From positions 4,154,001 to 4,218,000 of the forward strand of contig NZ_CP046172.1 of the NCBI RefSeq assembly GCF_011801145.1: 64,000 bases of DNA, read 5' to 3'. The notes beneath the pieces were generated by a model that saw nothing but the letters and a program-made list of their open reading frames with translations, had not been told where the DNA came from and did no database searches. Origin of the DNA: Nocardia arthritidis. Lineage in GTDB: Bacteria; Actinomycetota; Actinomycetes; Mycobacteriales; Mycobacteriaceae. Of the stretch, positions 15,505-23,203 are shown in pieces. The position numbers and the translations under genes were made by a program. The stretch's first letter is position 1. Each line of letters opens with the position of its first letter.

Positions 15505-16892
15505 GGGGATACCTCGGCGAGCGCGATGTTGTGGTTGAAGCGGAACATGTTGTCCGGGTCGCAGCGCGCCTTGACCGCGGCGAGCCGGGCGAGGCGGCGG
15601 TCGTCCCAGCACGCGCGCACCCGATCGGTGTCCTCGTCGTCGCCGACGAGGTTCAGATAGGTGTTGCCGTGGCTGAATGCGCGCAGCGTGCGGCCCGCCG
15701 CCCTGGCCCAGTCGCGGCAGCGTTCGGTGTCGGCGGGGTCCTGCCACTGACCCATCACGTGGATCAGCCAGCTCTCCGCGCGTTGTGCGAAAGCGGTTGC
15801 GTCCGTTGGGATTCTGGTCGGTGCGGCGTTGAAAGGGATCACCTCGACGATCGAATGCCCCGACGGCAAGGTGGCGCCGATCTCGGCGACGGCATCGATT
15901 TCCGCGGTGCCGAAGGCGGGCAGATATTCGCCGGTCCAATAGTTGAGGCCGCCGAAGGGGTTGAGCGGATCCAGCAGCGACTGCACGCTCGCGTAGTCCA
16001 TCGGCGCGACGAAGTCGACGATCGGCGTGCCGAACGCGCGGATCGGCTGGATCGCCTCGGCGCCCGCCTCGGCCGTGCCCGCGTACCGGACGAAGATGCC
16101 GATCACCCGTTTTCCGATGTGTTCGGCCGGAAAGACGGGGATCGGCGGCACATGCTGGAAGATCGCGTCGGCGCTGAGCTCCTCCGGCGCGTCGGCGATG
16201 AAATCGCGCAGGAAGGCCAAAACCTCGGCGGCCCGGTCTATCGGGTAGGCGATGAGCCCGCCGTAGACGGTGGTCACCGGGTGGGCCCGGAATTCGAAAG
16301 AGGTGACGACGCCGAAGTTCCCGCCGCCGCCGCGCAGCGCCCAGAACAGTTCCGCGTCTTCGGTTTCGCTGGCCCGCACCAGCGAACCGTCGGCGGTGAC
16401 GATATCGGCCGACAATAGGTTGTCGCAGGTGAGGCCGTACTTTCGTTGCAGCATGCCCATGCCGCCGCTGAGCGTGAGCCCGGCTATCCCGGTTTTGGAC
16501 ACCTGCCCGCTCGGGGTGGCGAGCCCGTACAGCTGGGTTTCGCGGTCCAGATCGCCGAGCGTCGCACCGCCCTGGACGCGGACGGTGCGCCGCAGCGGAT
16601 CGGCGCGGACGCCCCGCATCATGGACAGGTCGACGAGCAGCCCGCCGTCGCAGGTGCCGTGCCCGGCCACGCTGTGCCCGCCGCCGCGGATCGCGACCGG
16701 CAGCCCCTCCGCGACGGCGAATCGCAGGGCGGCGCGGACGTCGGCTGCGCCGATACAGCGGACGATGAGCGCGGGCTTGCGGTCGATGAGCCCGTTGTGC
16801 ACCGCGCGGGCCCGGTCGTATCCCGGCTCGCCGGGAACGATGACGGTACCGGCCAATCCGGCACGAAATGGCTGAATCACGTTGTCGTCCAT
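15501..16892 (-). CDS. BBE-type FAD-linked oxidase
   Basis: A 463-residue flavoprotein starting at ATG 16892 after a GGAG site. The PCMH-type FAD domain shows IRGGGHSVAGHGTCDGG, in which the His is the usual site of covalent flavin attachment, then LSGGMGMLQRKYGLTCDNL. The berberine-bridge C-terminal module ends with DPDNMFRFNHNIAL. The second (cysteinyl) flavin link of bicovalent members is not evident. Relatives oxidise alcohols or form rings in antibiotic pathways. It sits between the TrpB-like and P450 genes in the minus operon and is probably a tailoring oxidase. Confidence 0.93.
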   Translation of the reverse strand: MDDNVIQPFRAGLAGTVIVPGEPGYDRARAVHNGLIDRKPALIVRCIGAADVRAALRFAVAEGLPVAIRGGGHSVAGHGTCDGGLLVDLSMMRGVRADPLRRTVRVQGGATLGDLDRETQLYGLATPSGQVSKTGIAGLTLSGGMGMLQRKYGLTCDNLLSADIVTADGSLVRASETEDAELFWALRGGGGNFGVVTSFEFRAHPVTTVYGGLIAYPIDRAAEVLAFLRDFIADAPEELSADAIFQHVPPIPVFPAEHIGKRVIGIFVRYAGTAEAGAEAIQPIRAFGTPIVDFVAPMDYASVQSLLDPLNPFGGLNYWTGEYLPAFGTAEIDAVAEIGATLPSGHSIVEVIPFNAAPTRIPTDATAFAQRAESWLIHVMGQWQDPADTERCRDWARAAGRTLRAFSHGNTYLNLVGDDEDTDRVRACWDDRRLARLAAVKARCDPDNMFRFNHNIALAEVSP

Positions 16893-16905
16893 GGGTTCTC
16901 CAGAT

Positions 16906-18267
16906 TCAGGCCGAGACGGCGGGCAATTGGTCGAGGAAGGTGCGCAACCGCTCGTCGGGCAGTTCGGCGTCGGTGAGCGTGCCGTCGCGGAAGGACTGGT
17001 AGGCCGAGAGATCGAAATGCGCGTGGCCGGTGACGAGCAAGAGGATCGTTTTCGCGGCGCCCGTCTCCCGGCAGCGTTCGGCCTCGTCGAGGCAGGCGGC
17101 GACGGCGTGATTGGATTCGGGTGCGGGCAGGATGCCCTCCGCCGCGGCGAAACGCACTCCGGCGGTGAAACATTCGCGCTGCGACTTGGCGACCGCCTCG
17201 ATCAGCCCGGTGTGGTAGGCGTACGAAATCAGCGGTGACATACCGTGATAGCGCAGCCCGCCCGCGTGGATCGCCTCGGGTACGAACGCGTGCCCGACGG
17301 TGTACATCTTCATCAGCGGCGTCAGCCCCTGCGAATCGCCGTGGTCCCAGGCGTAGCGGCCGCGGGTCAATGCCGGGCATGCGGTGGGTTCCACCGCGAG
17401 CGCGCGGATATCCCGCCCGCCCGTTAGCTTTTCGCGCAGGAACGGAAAGGCGAGCCCGCCCATACTCGATCCGCCGCCGACACAGCTGATCAAGACGTCC
17501 GGGTAGTCATCGGCCAACGCGAATTGCTTCAGCGCTTCCTCGCCGATGACGGTCTGGTGCAGCAGAACATGTCCGGCGGTGCTGCCGAGCGCGTACCCGA
17601 CCGCCGGATCGGCGAGCGCGACCTCGACCGCCTCGCTGACCGCCAGCCCGATGCTGCCGCGGGTATTGCCATCGGCCTGGGCGCGGCGGCCGGTTTCGGT
17701 CACCGCCGACGGGCTGCGGTGCACGGTGGCGCCGAACGCCTCCATGAGCACCTTGCGGTAGGGCTTCTGATCGTAGGAGCTGCCGGTCCACCACACCTCG
17801 CAGCCGACACCGAACTGGGCGCAGGCGAAGGCGAGCGCCGCACCCCACTGACCGGCTCCGGTCTCGGTGGTGAGCCGTTCGATACCCGCCGCCTTGTTGT
17901 AGAACACCTGTGGCACAGCGGTATTCACCTTGTGCGAGCCCGTGGGGCTGACGCCCTCGTACTTGTAGTAGATGCGGGCGGGCGTGTCGAGCAGGCGTTC
18001 CAGCGCTCGGGCCCGGAAGAGGGGTGTCGGCCGCCAAAGCCGGTAGATGTCCCGGACGACGGATGGGATCTCGATGTATCGCTGCGTCGACCCGTCCTGT
18101 TCGAGTAGGCCGATCGCGGAGAGGCTGGTCATCTCCCGCGCGGTCATCGGTTGGTGGGTTCGCGGATGCAGTGGACGCGGCGGGCGTTCCGGTAGGTCGG
18201 CGACGATGTTGTACCAGTGGGTCGGCAGCTCCGACTCGTCGAGCAGGTACTTGACCTGGTCGGTCAT
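16906..18267 (-). CDS. TrpB2-type PLP enzyme (tryptophan synthase beta-like)
   Basis: A 453-residue protein starting at ATG 18267 with GGAG just upstream. The PLP lysine is in SPTGSHKVNTA, the catalytic Glu region reads TETGAGQWG, and the phosphate-binding loop is GGGSSMGG. Length and N-terminal extension fit the TrpB2 group, which normally works without the TrpA subunit. No trpA, trpC or other tryptophan genes lie nearby, so it more likely performs a beta-replacement or related PLP reaction in the secondary pathway than housekeeping tryptophan synthesis. It lies between the thioesterase and the flavin oxidase genes. Confidence 0.9.
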   Translation of the reverse strand: MTDQVKYLLDESELPTHWYNIVADLPERPPRPLHPRTHQPMTAREMTSLSAIGLLEQDGSTQRYIEIPSVVRDIYRLWRPTPLFRARALERLLDTPARIYYKYEGVSPTGSHKVNTAVPQVFYNKAAGIERLTTETGAGQWGAALAFACAQFGVGCEVWWTGSSYDQKPYRKVLMEAFGATVHRSPSAVTETGRRAQADGNTRGSIGLAVSEAVEVALADPAVGYALGSTAGHVLLHQTVIGEEALKQFALADDYPDVLISCVGGGSSMGGLAFPFLREKLTGGRDIRALAVEPTACPALTRGRYAWDHGDSQGLTPLMKMYTVGHAFVPEAIHAGGLRYHGMSPLISYAYHTGLIEAVAKSQRECFTAGVRFAAAEGILPAPESNHAVAACLDEAERCRETGAAKTILLLVTGHAHFDLSAYQSFRDGTLTDAELPDERLRTFLDQLPAVSA

Positions 18268-18294
18268 CACAATCTCCGGTATCGAAAGTGGTTG

Positions 18295-18783
18295 CTAGCG
18301 CGCGGGTGTCACGGCCATGGGACGGTTCGGGGCGCCGTTGCCGAGCCGCTGTCCGCGCAGGAAGCGTTCGAACTTCTCGTGGAAGTCGTCGGGTGCGCGC
18401 ATCCGCAGGCCGCGCTCGCGGTCCACCAGGGCGTGCCCGGACCTGGCCTCGGCGAGCAGTTGACCGCCCTTGCGGCGGTAGATCTCGTAGTGGCAGTCCA
18501 GCCGTGCGGTGGGTGTCGTCGCCCAGGTCCTGATGACGATCTCGTCGAGGTACCGGGCCGACGCGTGGTAGCGGATGTGGAATTCGGTGGTGGTGATCAG
18601 GTAGTTCCAGAAGTCGACGCCGACCGCGAGGGCGAACGCCTCCCGGCCGAGATCGCACCAGGCCATGTAGTTGCCGTAGTAGGCGTGCTGCTGGCCGTCG
18701 CATTCGGACCAGCGGACGGTGGTGCTGGTTTCGACGTAACCCCAGCGCATCACCTTCGGCGCCGATTCGACCCAACGTGGCAT
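18295..18783 (-). CDS. Hot-dog-fold acyl-CoA/ACP thioesterase (4-hydroxybenzoyl-CoA type)
   Basis: A 162-residue protein starting at ATG 18783 behind a strong GAGGAGG site. It begins with a strand followed by TTVRWSECDGQQHAYYGNYMAWCDLGREAF, the hot-dog pattern in which an acidic residue serves as catalytic base, and continues YHASARYLDEIVIRTWA and RLDCHYEIYRRKG. Relatives release free acids from CoA or ACP; in enediyne and polyene systems they release the finished chain. It is the first gene of the minus-strand arm, divergent from the PKS genes, so it is a good candidate for product release. Confidence 0.85.
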   Translation of the reverse strand: MPRWVESAPKVMRWGYVETSTTVRWSECDGQQHAYYGNYMAWCDLGREAFALAVGVDFWNYLITTTEFHIRYHASARYLDEIVIRTWATTPTARLDCHYEIYRRKGGQLLAEARSGHALVDRERGLRMRAPDDFHEKFERFLRGQRLGNGAPNRPMAVTPAR

Positions 18784-19250
18784 ATGTCCTCCTCGGTCTC
18801 GCCGAACGCGCGCGATACGGTGCACGGCGGACGAATCCCTGAATCTCCGGCCCGAATTCGGGTGCGCTGAACTTCGCGTCGGGAGTTCGGTCCGCACCGG
18901 CTCGGGTCGTGTTGAATGGAGAATGCTGGAATTCTCCGAATTTGTCAATGGAGCCCCATTTTCTGGGGCAGAATAATTGGTATACCTACTCGAGGTTTAA
19001 TATGTATAACACCAGCTAGACGAGGGTTCTTGCGCAAATATTTCACATATCATTTATTGTGCGAAAGACGCTGGCCAGAAAGCTTTGATCTTTCCTTCAT
19101 CGGTGTTTCCCAGCGACTTCCAAGAATATTCGACCGCTTGACATCGTCGTTTTCGTATTTCTAGACTCGGGTACGCCGACCGGCGATTCGATAATTGTCC
19201 GTAAGTTATGTCGCCGGTTGGTCATTTCGGTAAATCTGGGGGTTTTCGCC
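18784..19250. promoter_or_regulatory. AT-rich divergent promoter region of the biosynthetic cluster
   Basis: This region separates the two divergent arms and is clearly richer in A and T than the rest, especially 18930-19160, which suggests a regulated bidirectional promoter. A short hairpin GCCCC/GGGGC around ATTTTCT lies at about 18953. I cannot assign the promoter boxes with confidence, and the only candidate regulator within the cluster is the winged-helix protein at 30376. Confidence 0.5.
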
Positions 19251-19703
19251 TTGACATCGAACCAACTCGCGCCGCGCTGGCGGACCGCCGGTAATCGCCT
19301 CGCCGTCGACGGCATGGGCGCCCGCCGGATCCACCGGGCCGGAATCGACCTCGGCGATGTCGAGCGCATCGGCGTCACGGTCCGGCGCCGCGGCGACGAC
19401 CTGGCCCAGCGCGTGTGCACCACCGCCGAACTGGCCGCGCTGGACGATCCGATCGCCGGGCTGACCGCCCTGTTCAGCATGAAGGAAAGCGTGGTGAAGG
19501 TGCTCGGTGGCATGCCGCGCGGCGGGCGCTACGCCGATATCGAAATCGGCCCGGCCGCCGAGGTCCGGCCGATCGCGCTGCGCGGCGAATTCGCCAGGTG
19601 GGCGGACCGGAACGCGGTGACGATCGTCGCGGGATATGCCGAGGTCGCGCCCCGGCTCCTGCTCTCGTGGGCGCTGGCATCGACCGAGGACGGCGCGCGA
19701 TGA
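19251..19703 (+). CDS. AcpS-type 4'-phosphopantetheinyl transferase
   Basis: About 150 residues; the start is uncertain, and I used TTG 19251 since no better ribosome site is seen (the frame is open to 19218). The signature pieces of AcpS are present: AGIDLGDVERIGVTV with the metal-binding Asp, CTTAELAAL, and ALFSMKESVVKVLGG with the Glu-Ser-x-x-Lys core. The enzyme transfers phosphopantetheine from CoA to the serine of the ACP encoded at 21413. Its stop overlaps the acyltransferase start as ATGA. It is the first gene of the plus-strand PKS operon. Confidence 0.82.
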   Translation: MTSNQLAPRWRTAGNRLAVDGMGARRIHRAGIDLGDVERIGVTVRRRGDDLAQRVCTTAELAALDDPIAGLTALFSMKESVVKVLGGMPRGGRYADIEIGPAAEVRPIALRGEFARWADRNAVTIVAGYAEVAPRLLLSWALASTEDGAR

Positions 19704-20647
19704 ACCCGATCGAGCCCGCATTCGTCTTCCCCGGACAGGGCAGCCAATATCCGGGCATGGGCCGCGAGCTGGCCCGCTGCGATGCGGCGGCGCTGCGGCT
19801 GATACCGATGGCCGAAGAGATCAGCGGGCTGCCGGTCACGGAGCTGCTGCACCGGGCCGACGCGGCGACCATCGCCGATCCGGCGATCGCGCAGCTGCTG
19901 GTCTTCGTCTCGTCGTCGGTGCTGTACACCCACCTGACCGGGCTCGGCTACCGGCCGAGCGCGGTCGCCGGGCACAGCCTCGGCGAATATTCGGCGCTGG
20001 TGGCCTGCGGCGGCCTCGAGTGGACGGACGCGCTGGCGCTGGTGGTCGCCCGCGGTCGCGCGATGGCCGATGCGGCCGCCGACGCGCCCGGCGCAATGGC
20101 CGCGGTGGTCGGCCTGCCGATGCCGGAGGTGCTGCGGCTCTGCGCCGACACGCGGGCCGACGAGGTCGCGGTGCCTGCCAATATCAACTCCGACCGGCAG
20201 GTCGTCGTCTCCGGCTCGCCCGAGGTGATCGACCGCGTGGTCGCGACGGCGAAATGTCGAGGAGCGTTGCGCGCCAAGCGATTACCGGTCGGCGGCGCCT
20301 ACCACTCACCGCTGATGGACGAGGCCGAAACGGCGTTCGCGGCGCGGCTGCTCGTCGCGCCGCTGCGCCCGCCGCGGCTGCCGTTCGTCTCCAGCGTCAC
20401 CGCGGACTGGGTCGCCGATGTCGCCGCCTACCGCGCCGAGCTGCTGCGCCAGATGACCAGCCCGGTGCGGTGGCGCGACACCTTCCGCACCATGTTCGAC
20501 GCGGGCATCCGCACGTTCGTCGAGGTCGGTCCCGGCCGGACGCTCACCGGACTCGATCGGGAGATGAATCGCGACGCCCGTCATCTCACCGCGCAGGAGG
20601 CGCTGTACTCCCGCGCGATCATCGGCGAAGGCGCGGTGCGGCGATGA
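19700..20647 (+). CDS. Malonyl-CoA:ACP acyltransferase (FabD-like)
   Basis: A 315-residue acyltransferase. It opens FVFPGQGSQYPGMGREL, has the nucleophile in AGHSLGEYSALVACG (Ser93), the substrate-side Arg in VVARGRAMADAA, and the catalytic His in PVGGAYHSPLM. The C-terminus holds FVEVGPGRTLTGL. It loads extender units on the cluster ACP. A dedicated malonyl transferase within a type II-like cluster implies the system does not rely on the housekeeping FabD. It overlaps both neighbours by four bases. Confidence 0.94.
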   Translation: MNPIEPAFVFPGQGSQYPGMGRELARCDAAALRLIPMAEEISGLPVTELLHRADAATIADPAIAQLLVFVSSSVLYTHLTGLGYRPSAVAGHSLGEYSALVACGGLEWTDALALVVARGRAMADAAADAPGAMAAVVGLPMPEVLRLCADTRADEVAVPANINSDRQVVVSGSPEVIDRVVATAKCRGALRAKRLPVGGAYHSPLMDEAETAFAARLLVAPLRPPRLPFVSSVTADWVADVAAYRAELLRQMTSPVRWRDTFRTMFDAGIRTFVEVGPGRTLTGLDREMNRDARHLTAQEALYSRAIIGEGAVRR

Positions 20648-21390
20648 GCGTGCGGGACCGGATCGCGCTGGTGACCGGCGCGACGAAAGGGATCGGCCTG
20701 GCGATCGCGCGGGACCTGGCCGCCGAGGGCGCGACCGTCCTGCTCAACTACCGCTCCGACACCGAGCGTGCCGAACAGGCGCTGCTGCAGGTCGCGGCCG
20801 TCGGTCCGAAGGCGGAGCTCATCCAAGCCGACGTCGCCGACCCCGACGCGGTCGCGGCGATGTTCCGGCGGATTCGCGCCGACCACGGCCGGCTCGACCT
20901 GTTCGTCAACAACGCCGGAATCACCGCCGACGGCTACGCGCTGATGCTGGGCGACGCGAAATGGCAGCGCGTCATCGGCACCGATCTCACCGGCGCATTC
21001 CTGTGCTGTCGCGCCGCCGGGCGGCTGATGGTCCGGCAGCGCGGCGGCGCGATCGTCGTGGTGAGCTCCACCAGTGCCGTGAATGCTCCTGCGGGCCAAG
21101 CGAATTACGCGGCCGCGAAGGCGGGTCTGCAGGCGATGGTCCGGGTGCTCGCCAAGGAGTTCGGCGAGCACGGCGTCCGGGTGAATGCCGTGCTGCCCGG
21201 CTTCGTCGACACCGCGATGACCCGCGGCATGCCGGGTGACCAACTCGCCAACTACCTCGCCCACGTGCCGCTCGGGCGGATCGGCCGCCCCGAGGATGTG
21301 GCGGCCCCGGTGCGCTTCCTGCTCGACGACGAGCAGAGCGCGTACGTCACCGGTGCCTCGCTACTCATCGACGGCGGACTCACCGCATGA
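20644..21390 (+). CDS. 3-oxoacyl-ACP reductase (FabG-like SDR)
   Basis: A 248-residue short-chain dehydrogenase with the cofactor motif VTGATKGIGLAIA, NNAG, catalytic Ser in VVVSSTSAV and Tyr/Lys in NYAAAKAGL. NYRSD after the second strand suggests NADPH preference. It would reduce the beta-keto group after each condensation. The start ATGA overlaps the acyltransferase stop. The ACP gene follows after 22 bases with its own strong ribosome site. Confidence 0.94.
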   Translation: MSVRDRIALVTGATKGIGLAIARDLAAEGATVLLNYRSDTERAEQALLQVAAVGPKAELIQADVADPDAVAAMFRRIRADHGRLDLFVNNAGITADGYALMLGDAKWQRVIGTDLTGAFLCCRAAGRLMVRQRGGAIVVVSSTSAVNAPAGQANYAAAKAGLQAMVRVLAKEFGEHGVRVNAVLPGFVDTAMTRGMPGDQLANYLAHVPLGRIGRPEDVAAPVRFLLDDEQSAYVTGASLLIDGGLTA

Positions 21391-21412
21391 AATCACCAGG
21401 AGGACAACGACA

Positions 21413-21700
21413 ATGGCCATGACACTCACCGAGGCCCGGGCCCGCGGCGACGCCCGCGACGAACTGTGCGGACAGGTCAAGCGACTGCTGGTGGAGCGGC
21501 TCGCGCTGGAGATCGAACCCGAATTGATCGGCGACGATCAGCCGCTGTTCGGCCGCGGGCTCGAGCTCGACTCCATCGACACCCTCGAGCTGGCGATGGC
21601 GATCGAGGACGAATTCGGTGTCGTCATCACCGATGACGAGACCGAGATCCTGATGTCGCTGAACCGGCTCGTCGATCACGTCGAGGCGAACCGCACGTGA
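21413..21700 (+). CDS. Acyl carrier protein
   Basis: A 95-residue ACP starting at ATG 21413 with AGGAGG at 21398-21403. The phosphopantetheine site is GLELDSIDTLEL (Ser54), followed by AIEDEFGVVITDDE helix III features. A 15-residue N-terminal extension precedes the four-helix domain. It is the only ACP in the cluster and presumably carries the chain for the ketosynthase, reductase and dehydratase encoded around it. Its strong ribosome site fits the need for more carrier protein than enzyme. Confidence 0.95.
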   Translation: MAMTLTEARARGDARDELCGQVKRLLVERLALEIEPELIGDDQPLFGRGLELDSIDTLELAMAIEDEFGVVITDDETEILMSLNRLVDHVEANRT

Positions 21701-22191
21701 GTGAGCCGTTGACCGCCGACGACGTACTCCGGCTGCTGCCGCACCGGCATCCGTTCTTCCTGCTGGACCGGGTGACCGAGCTGGAGCCCGGTGTCCGTGC
21801 GGTGGCCATCAAGAACATCAGCGCCGCCGACGGCGTGCTCGCCGGGCATTTCCCGGGCCGGATGCTCTATCCGGGCGTCCTGCTCGTCGAATGCGTCGCC
21901 CAGCTCGCGGCGGTGATCTACGGGACGGGTGCGCTGGCCGCGGCGGGCGCGGACCTCGGGGACGTCGCCGAGCGGGTCGGCTATCTGGCCGAGATCAAAC
22001 AGACGAAATTTCTCAAGACCGTCACCCCGGGCGATCAGGTGGTGATCCGGGCCCAGAGCGGACCGCGGCTTGGCCGCTTGATCTCCGTGCAGGGCCAGGC
22101 ATCGGTCGGCCGCGACGTGGTGATGACCACCCGGCTCGTGGTGACCGACCGGGACGACACCGATGGCAGCGGGCAAGGAGCACGCAGATGA
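21697..22191 (+). CDS. 3-hydroxyacyl-ACP dehydratase (FabZ-like)
   Basis: A 164-residue hot-dog dehydratase starting at a GTG that overlaps the ACP stop. It has LLPHRHPFFLLDRV, catalytic His51 in LAGHFPGRMLYPGVLL and Glu65 in VECVAQL, the FabZ arrangement. With the ketoreductase it would create the double bond after each extension. No enoyl reductase was found in the cluster, so repeated use would build a polyene chain; this is inference. Confidence 0.93.
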   Translation: MSEPLTADDVLRLLPHRHPFFLLDRVTELEPGVRAVAIKNISAADGVLAGHFPGRMLYPGVLLVECVAQLAAVIYGTGALAAAGADLGDVAERVGYLAEIKQTKFLKTVTPGDQVVIRAQSGPRLGRLISVQGQASVGRDVVMTTRLVVTDRDDTDGSGQGARR

Positions 22192-23201
22192 AAACAGATA
22201 TCGATGTGAGCACCGGTTACCGGGCACTGCGCCACGGCACCGGTCTGCTCGACCACGCGGGCACCGGCCTGTTCCGGGTGGCCGGTCCGGGGGCCGGGAA
22301 ATTCGTCGGCACGGCATCGTCGCGCAACGCCGACTTCCTGCTGGAGGGTCAGATCGCGGTGGCGCTGCTGCTGCGCGCGAACGGCACGGTCGTCGCGGAG
22401 GCGCTGATCCACTGTGACGGCGCGGAATACCTGCTCGAGGTGTGGCCAGCGCAGCGGGATGCGGCTGCCGAACATCTGCGTTCCCTCGCCGAGACCGTGC
22501 CGGACGTGACCGTCACCGATGTCGGCGAGCGGTACCGGGTCCTGGCGGTCGAGGGGCCCGAGTCGTATCGGATCGCCAAGAAGTACCTGTCGTTCCCCAT
22601 CTCCTCGATGGCCTACCGCAGCTTCGCGGTCGAGCGGTGGAACGACGCCGACCTGCTGATCTCCCGTACCGGCGTCACCGGCGAATACGGCTACAAACTG
22701 CATGCGCCCGCCGAGGCGGCGGACGAGCTGTCGGCCGAACTCGCCGAACTCGGTGCGCAGCGGGCCGGACCGGACGCGCTCGATATCTGCCGGATGGAGA
22801 TGCGCTTCGTCAACCTGGAACGCGAGGGCGGTCCCGACCCGTTCACGCCGTTCGATGTCGGATTGCAGTGGATGGTCGATTTCCAGCACGAATTCCTCGG
22901 AAGGGATGCGGCGCTGCGGATCTGGGAGCAGGGGCCGGAACGATCGCCGATCTGCTGGAAGGCGGATGCGAGCGTGACCGCCGTCCCGGAGCGTGGTGCG
23001 CCGCTGCTCATCGGTGGGATCGTGGTCGGCGCGGTCTCGCACGCGGTCTGGTCGCCATCGCTGGAGCGGGTCATCGGCACCGCGCGGGTCGACCGCGCGG
23101 TGGCGGCCTCCGGCGTCGAATTCCTGATCGACGACGCGCAGGCGCGCAGCATCTCCGCGCCGTTCCTGGTGCCGTCCAGCTTCGGCCGTCCGCTGGAGTA
23201 G
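22188..23201 (+). CDS. GcvT/YgfZ-like folate-binding protein (aminomethyltransferase family)
   Basis: A 337-residue protein of the glycine-cleavage T-protein superfamily. It starts STGYRALRHGTGLLDHAGTG, continues with a SRTGVTGEYGYKLHAPAE motif typical of the folate-binding core, and has GPDALDICRMEMRFVNLEREGG followed by PFTPFDVGLQWMVDF. Family members transfer a one-carbon unit from or to tetrahydrofolate, or serve iron-sulfur cluster repair. Placed inside a PKS operon with four-base overlaps, it may add or remove a one-carbon unit on the chain, an uncommon partner for discrete PKS enzymes. The exact reaction cannot be read from sequence. Confidence 0.82.
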   Translation: MKTDIDVSTGYRALRHGTGLLDHAGTGLFRVAGPGAGKFVGTASSRNADFLLEGQIAVALLLRANGTVVAEALIHCDGAEYLLEVWPAQRDAAAEHLRSLAETVPDVTVTDVGERYRVLAVEGPESYRIAKKYLSFPISSMAYRSFAVERWNDADLLISRTGVTGEYGYKLHAPAEAADELSAELAELGAQRAGPDALDICRMEMRFVNLEREGGPDPFTPFDVGLQWMVDFQHEFLGRDAALRIWEQGPERSPICWKADASVTAVPERGAPLLIGGIVVGAVSHAVWSPSLERVIGTARVDRAVAASGVEFLIDDAQARSISAPFLVPSSFGRPLE

Positions 23202-23203
23202 TG

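Noticed and set aside
21413..21700. Assignment of the carrier protein and enzymes to housekeeping fatty-acid synthesis
   Set aside because: A dedicated PPTase, a CLF-type inactive KS domain, AsnB-like and ATP-grasp genes in the same overlapping operon point to secondary metabolism.
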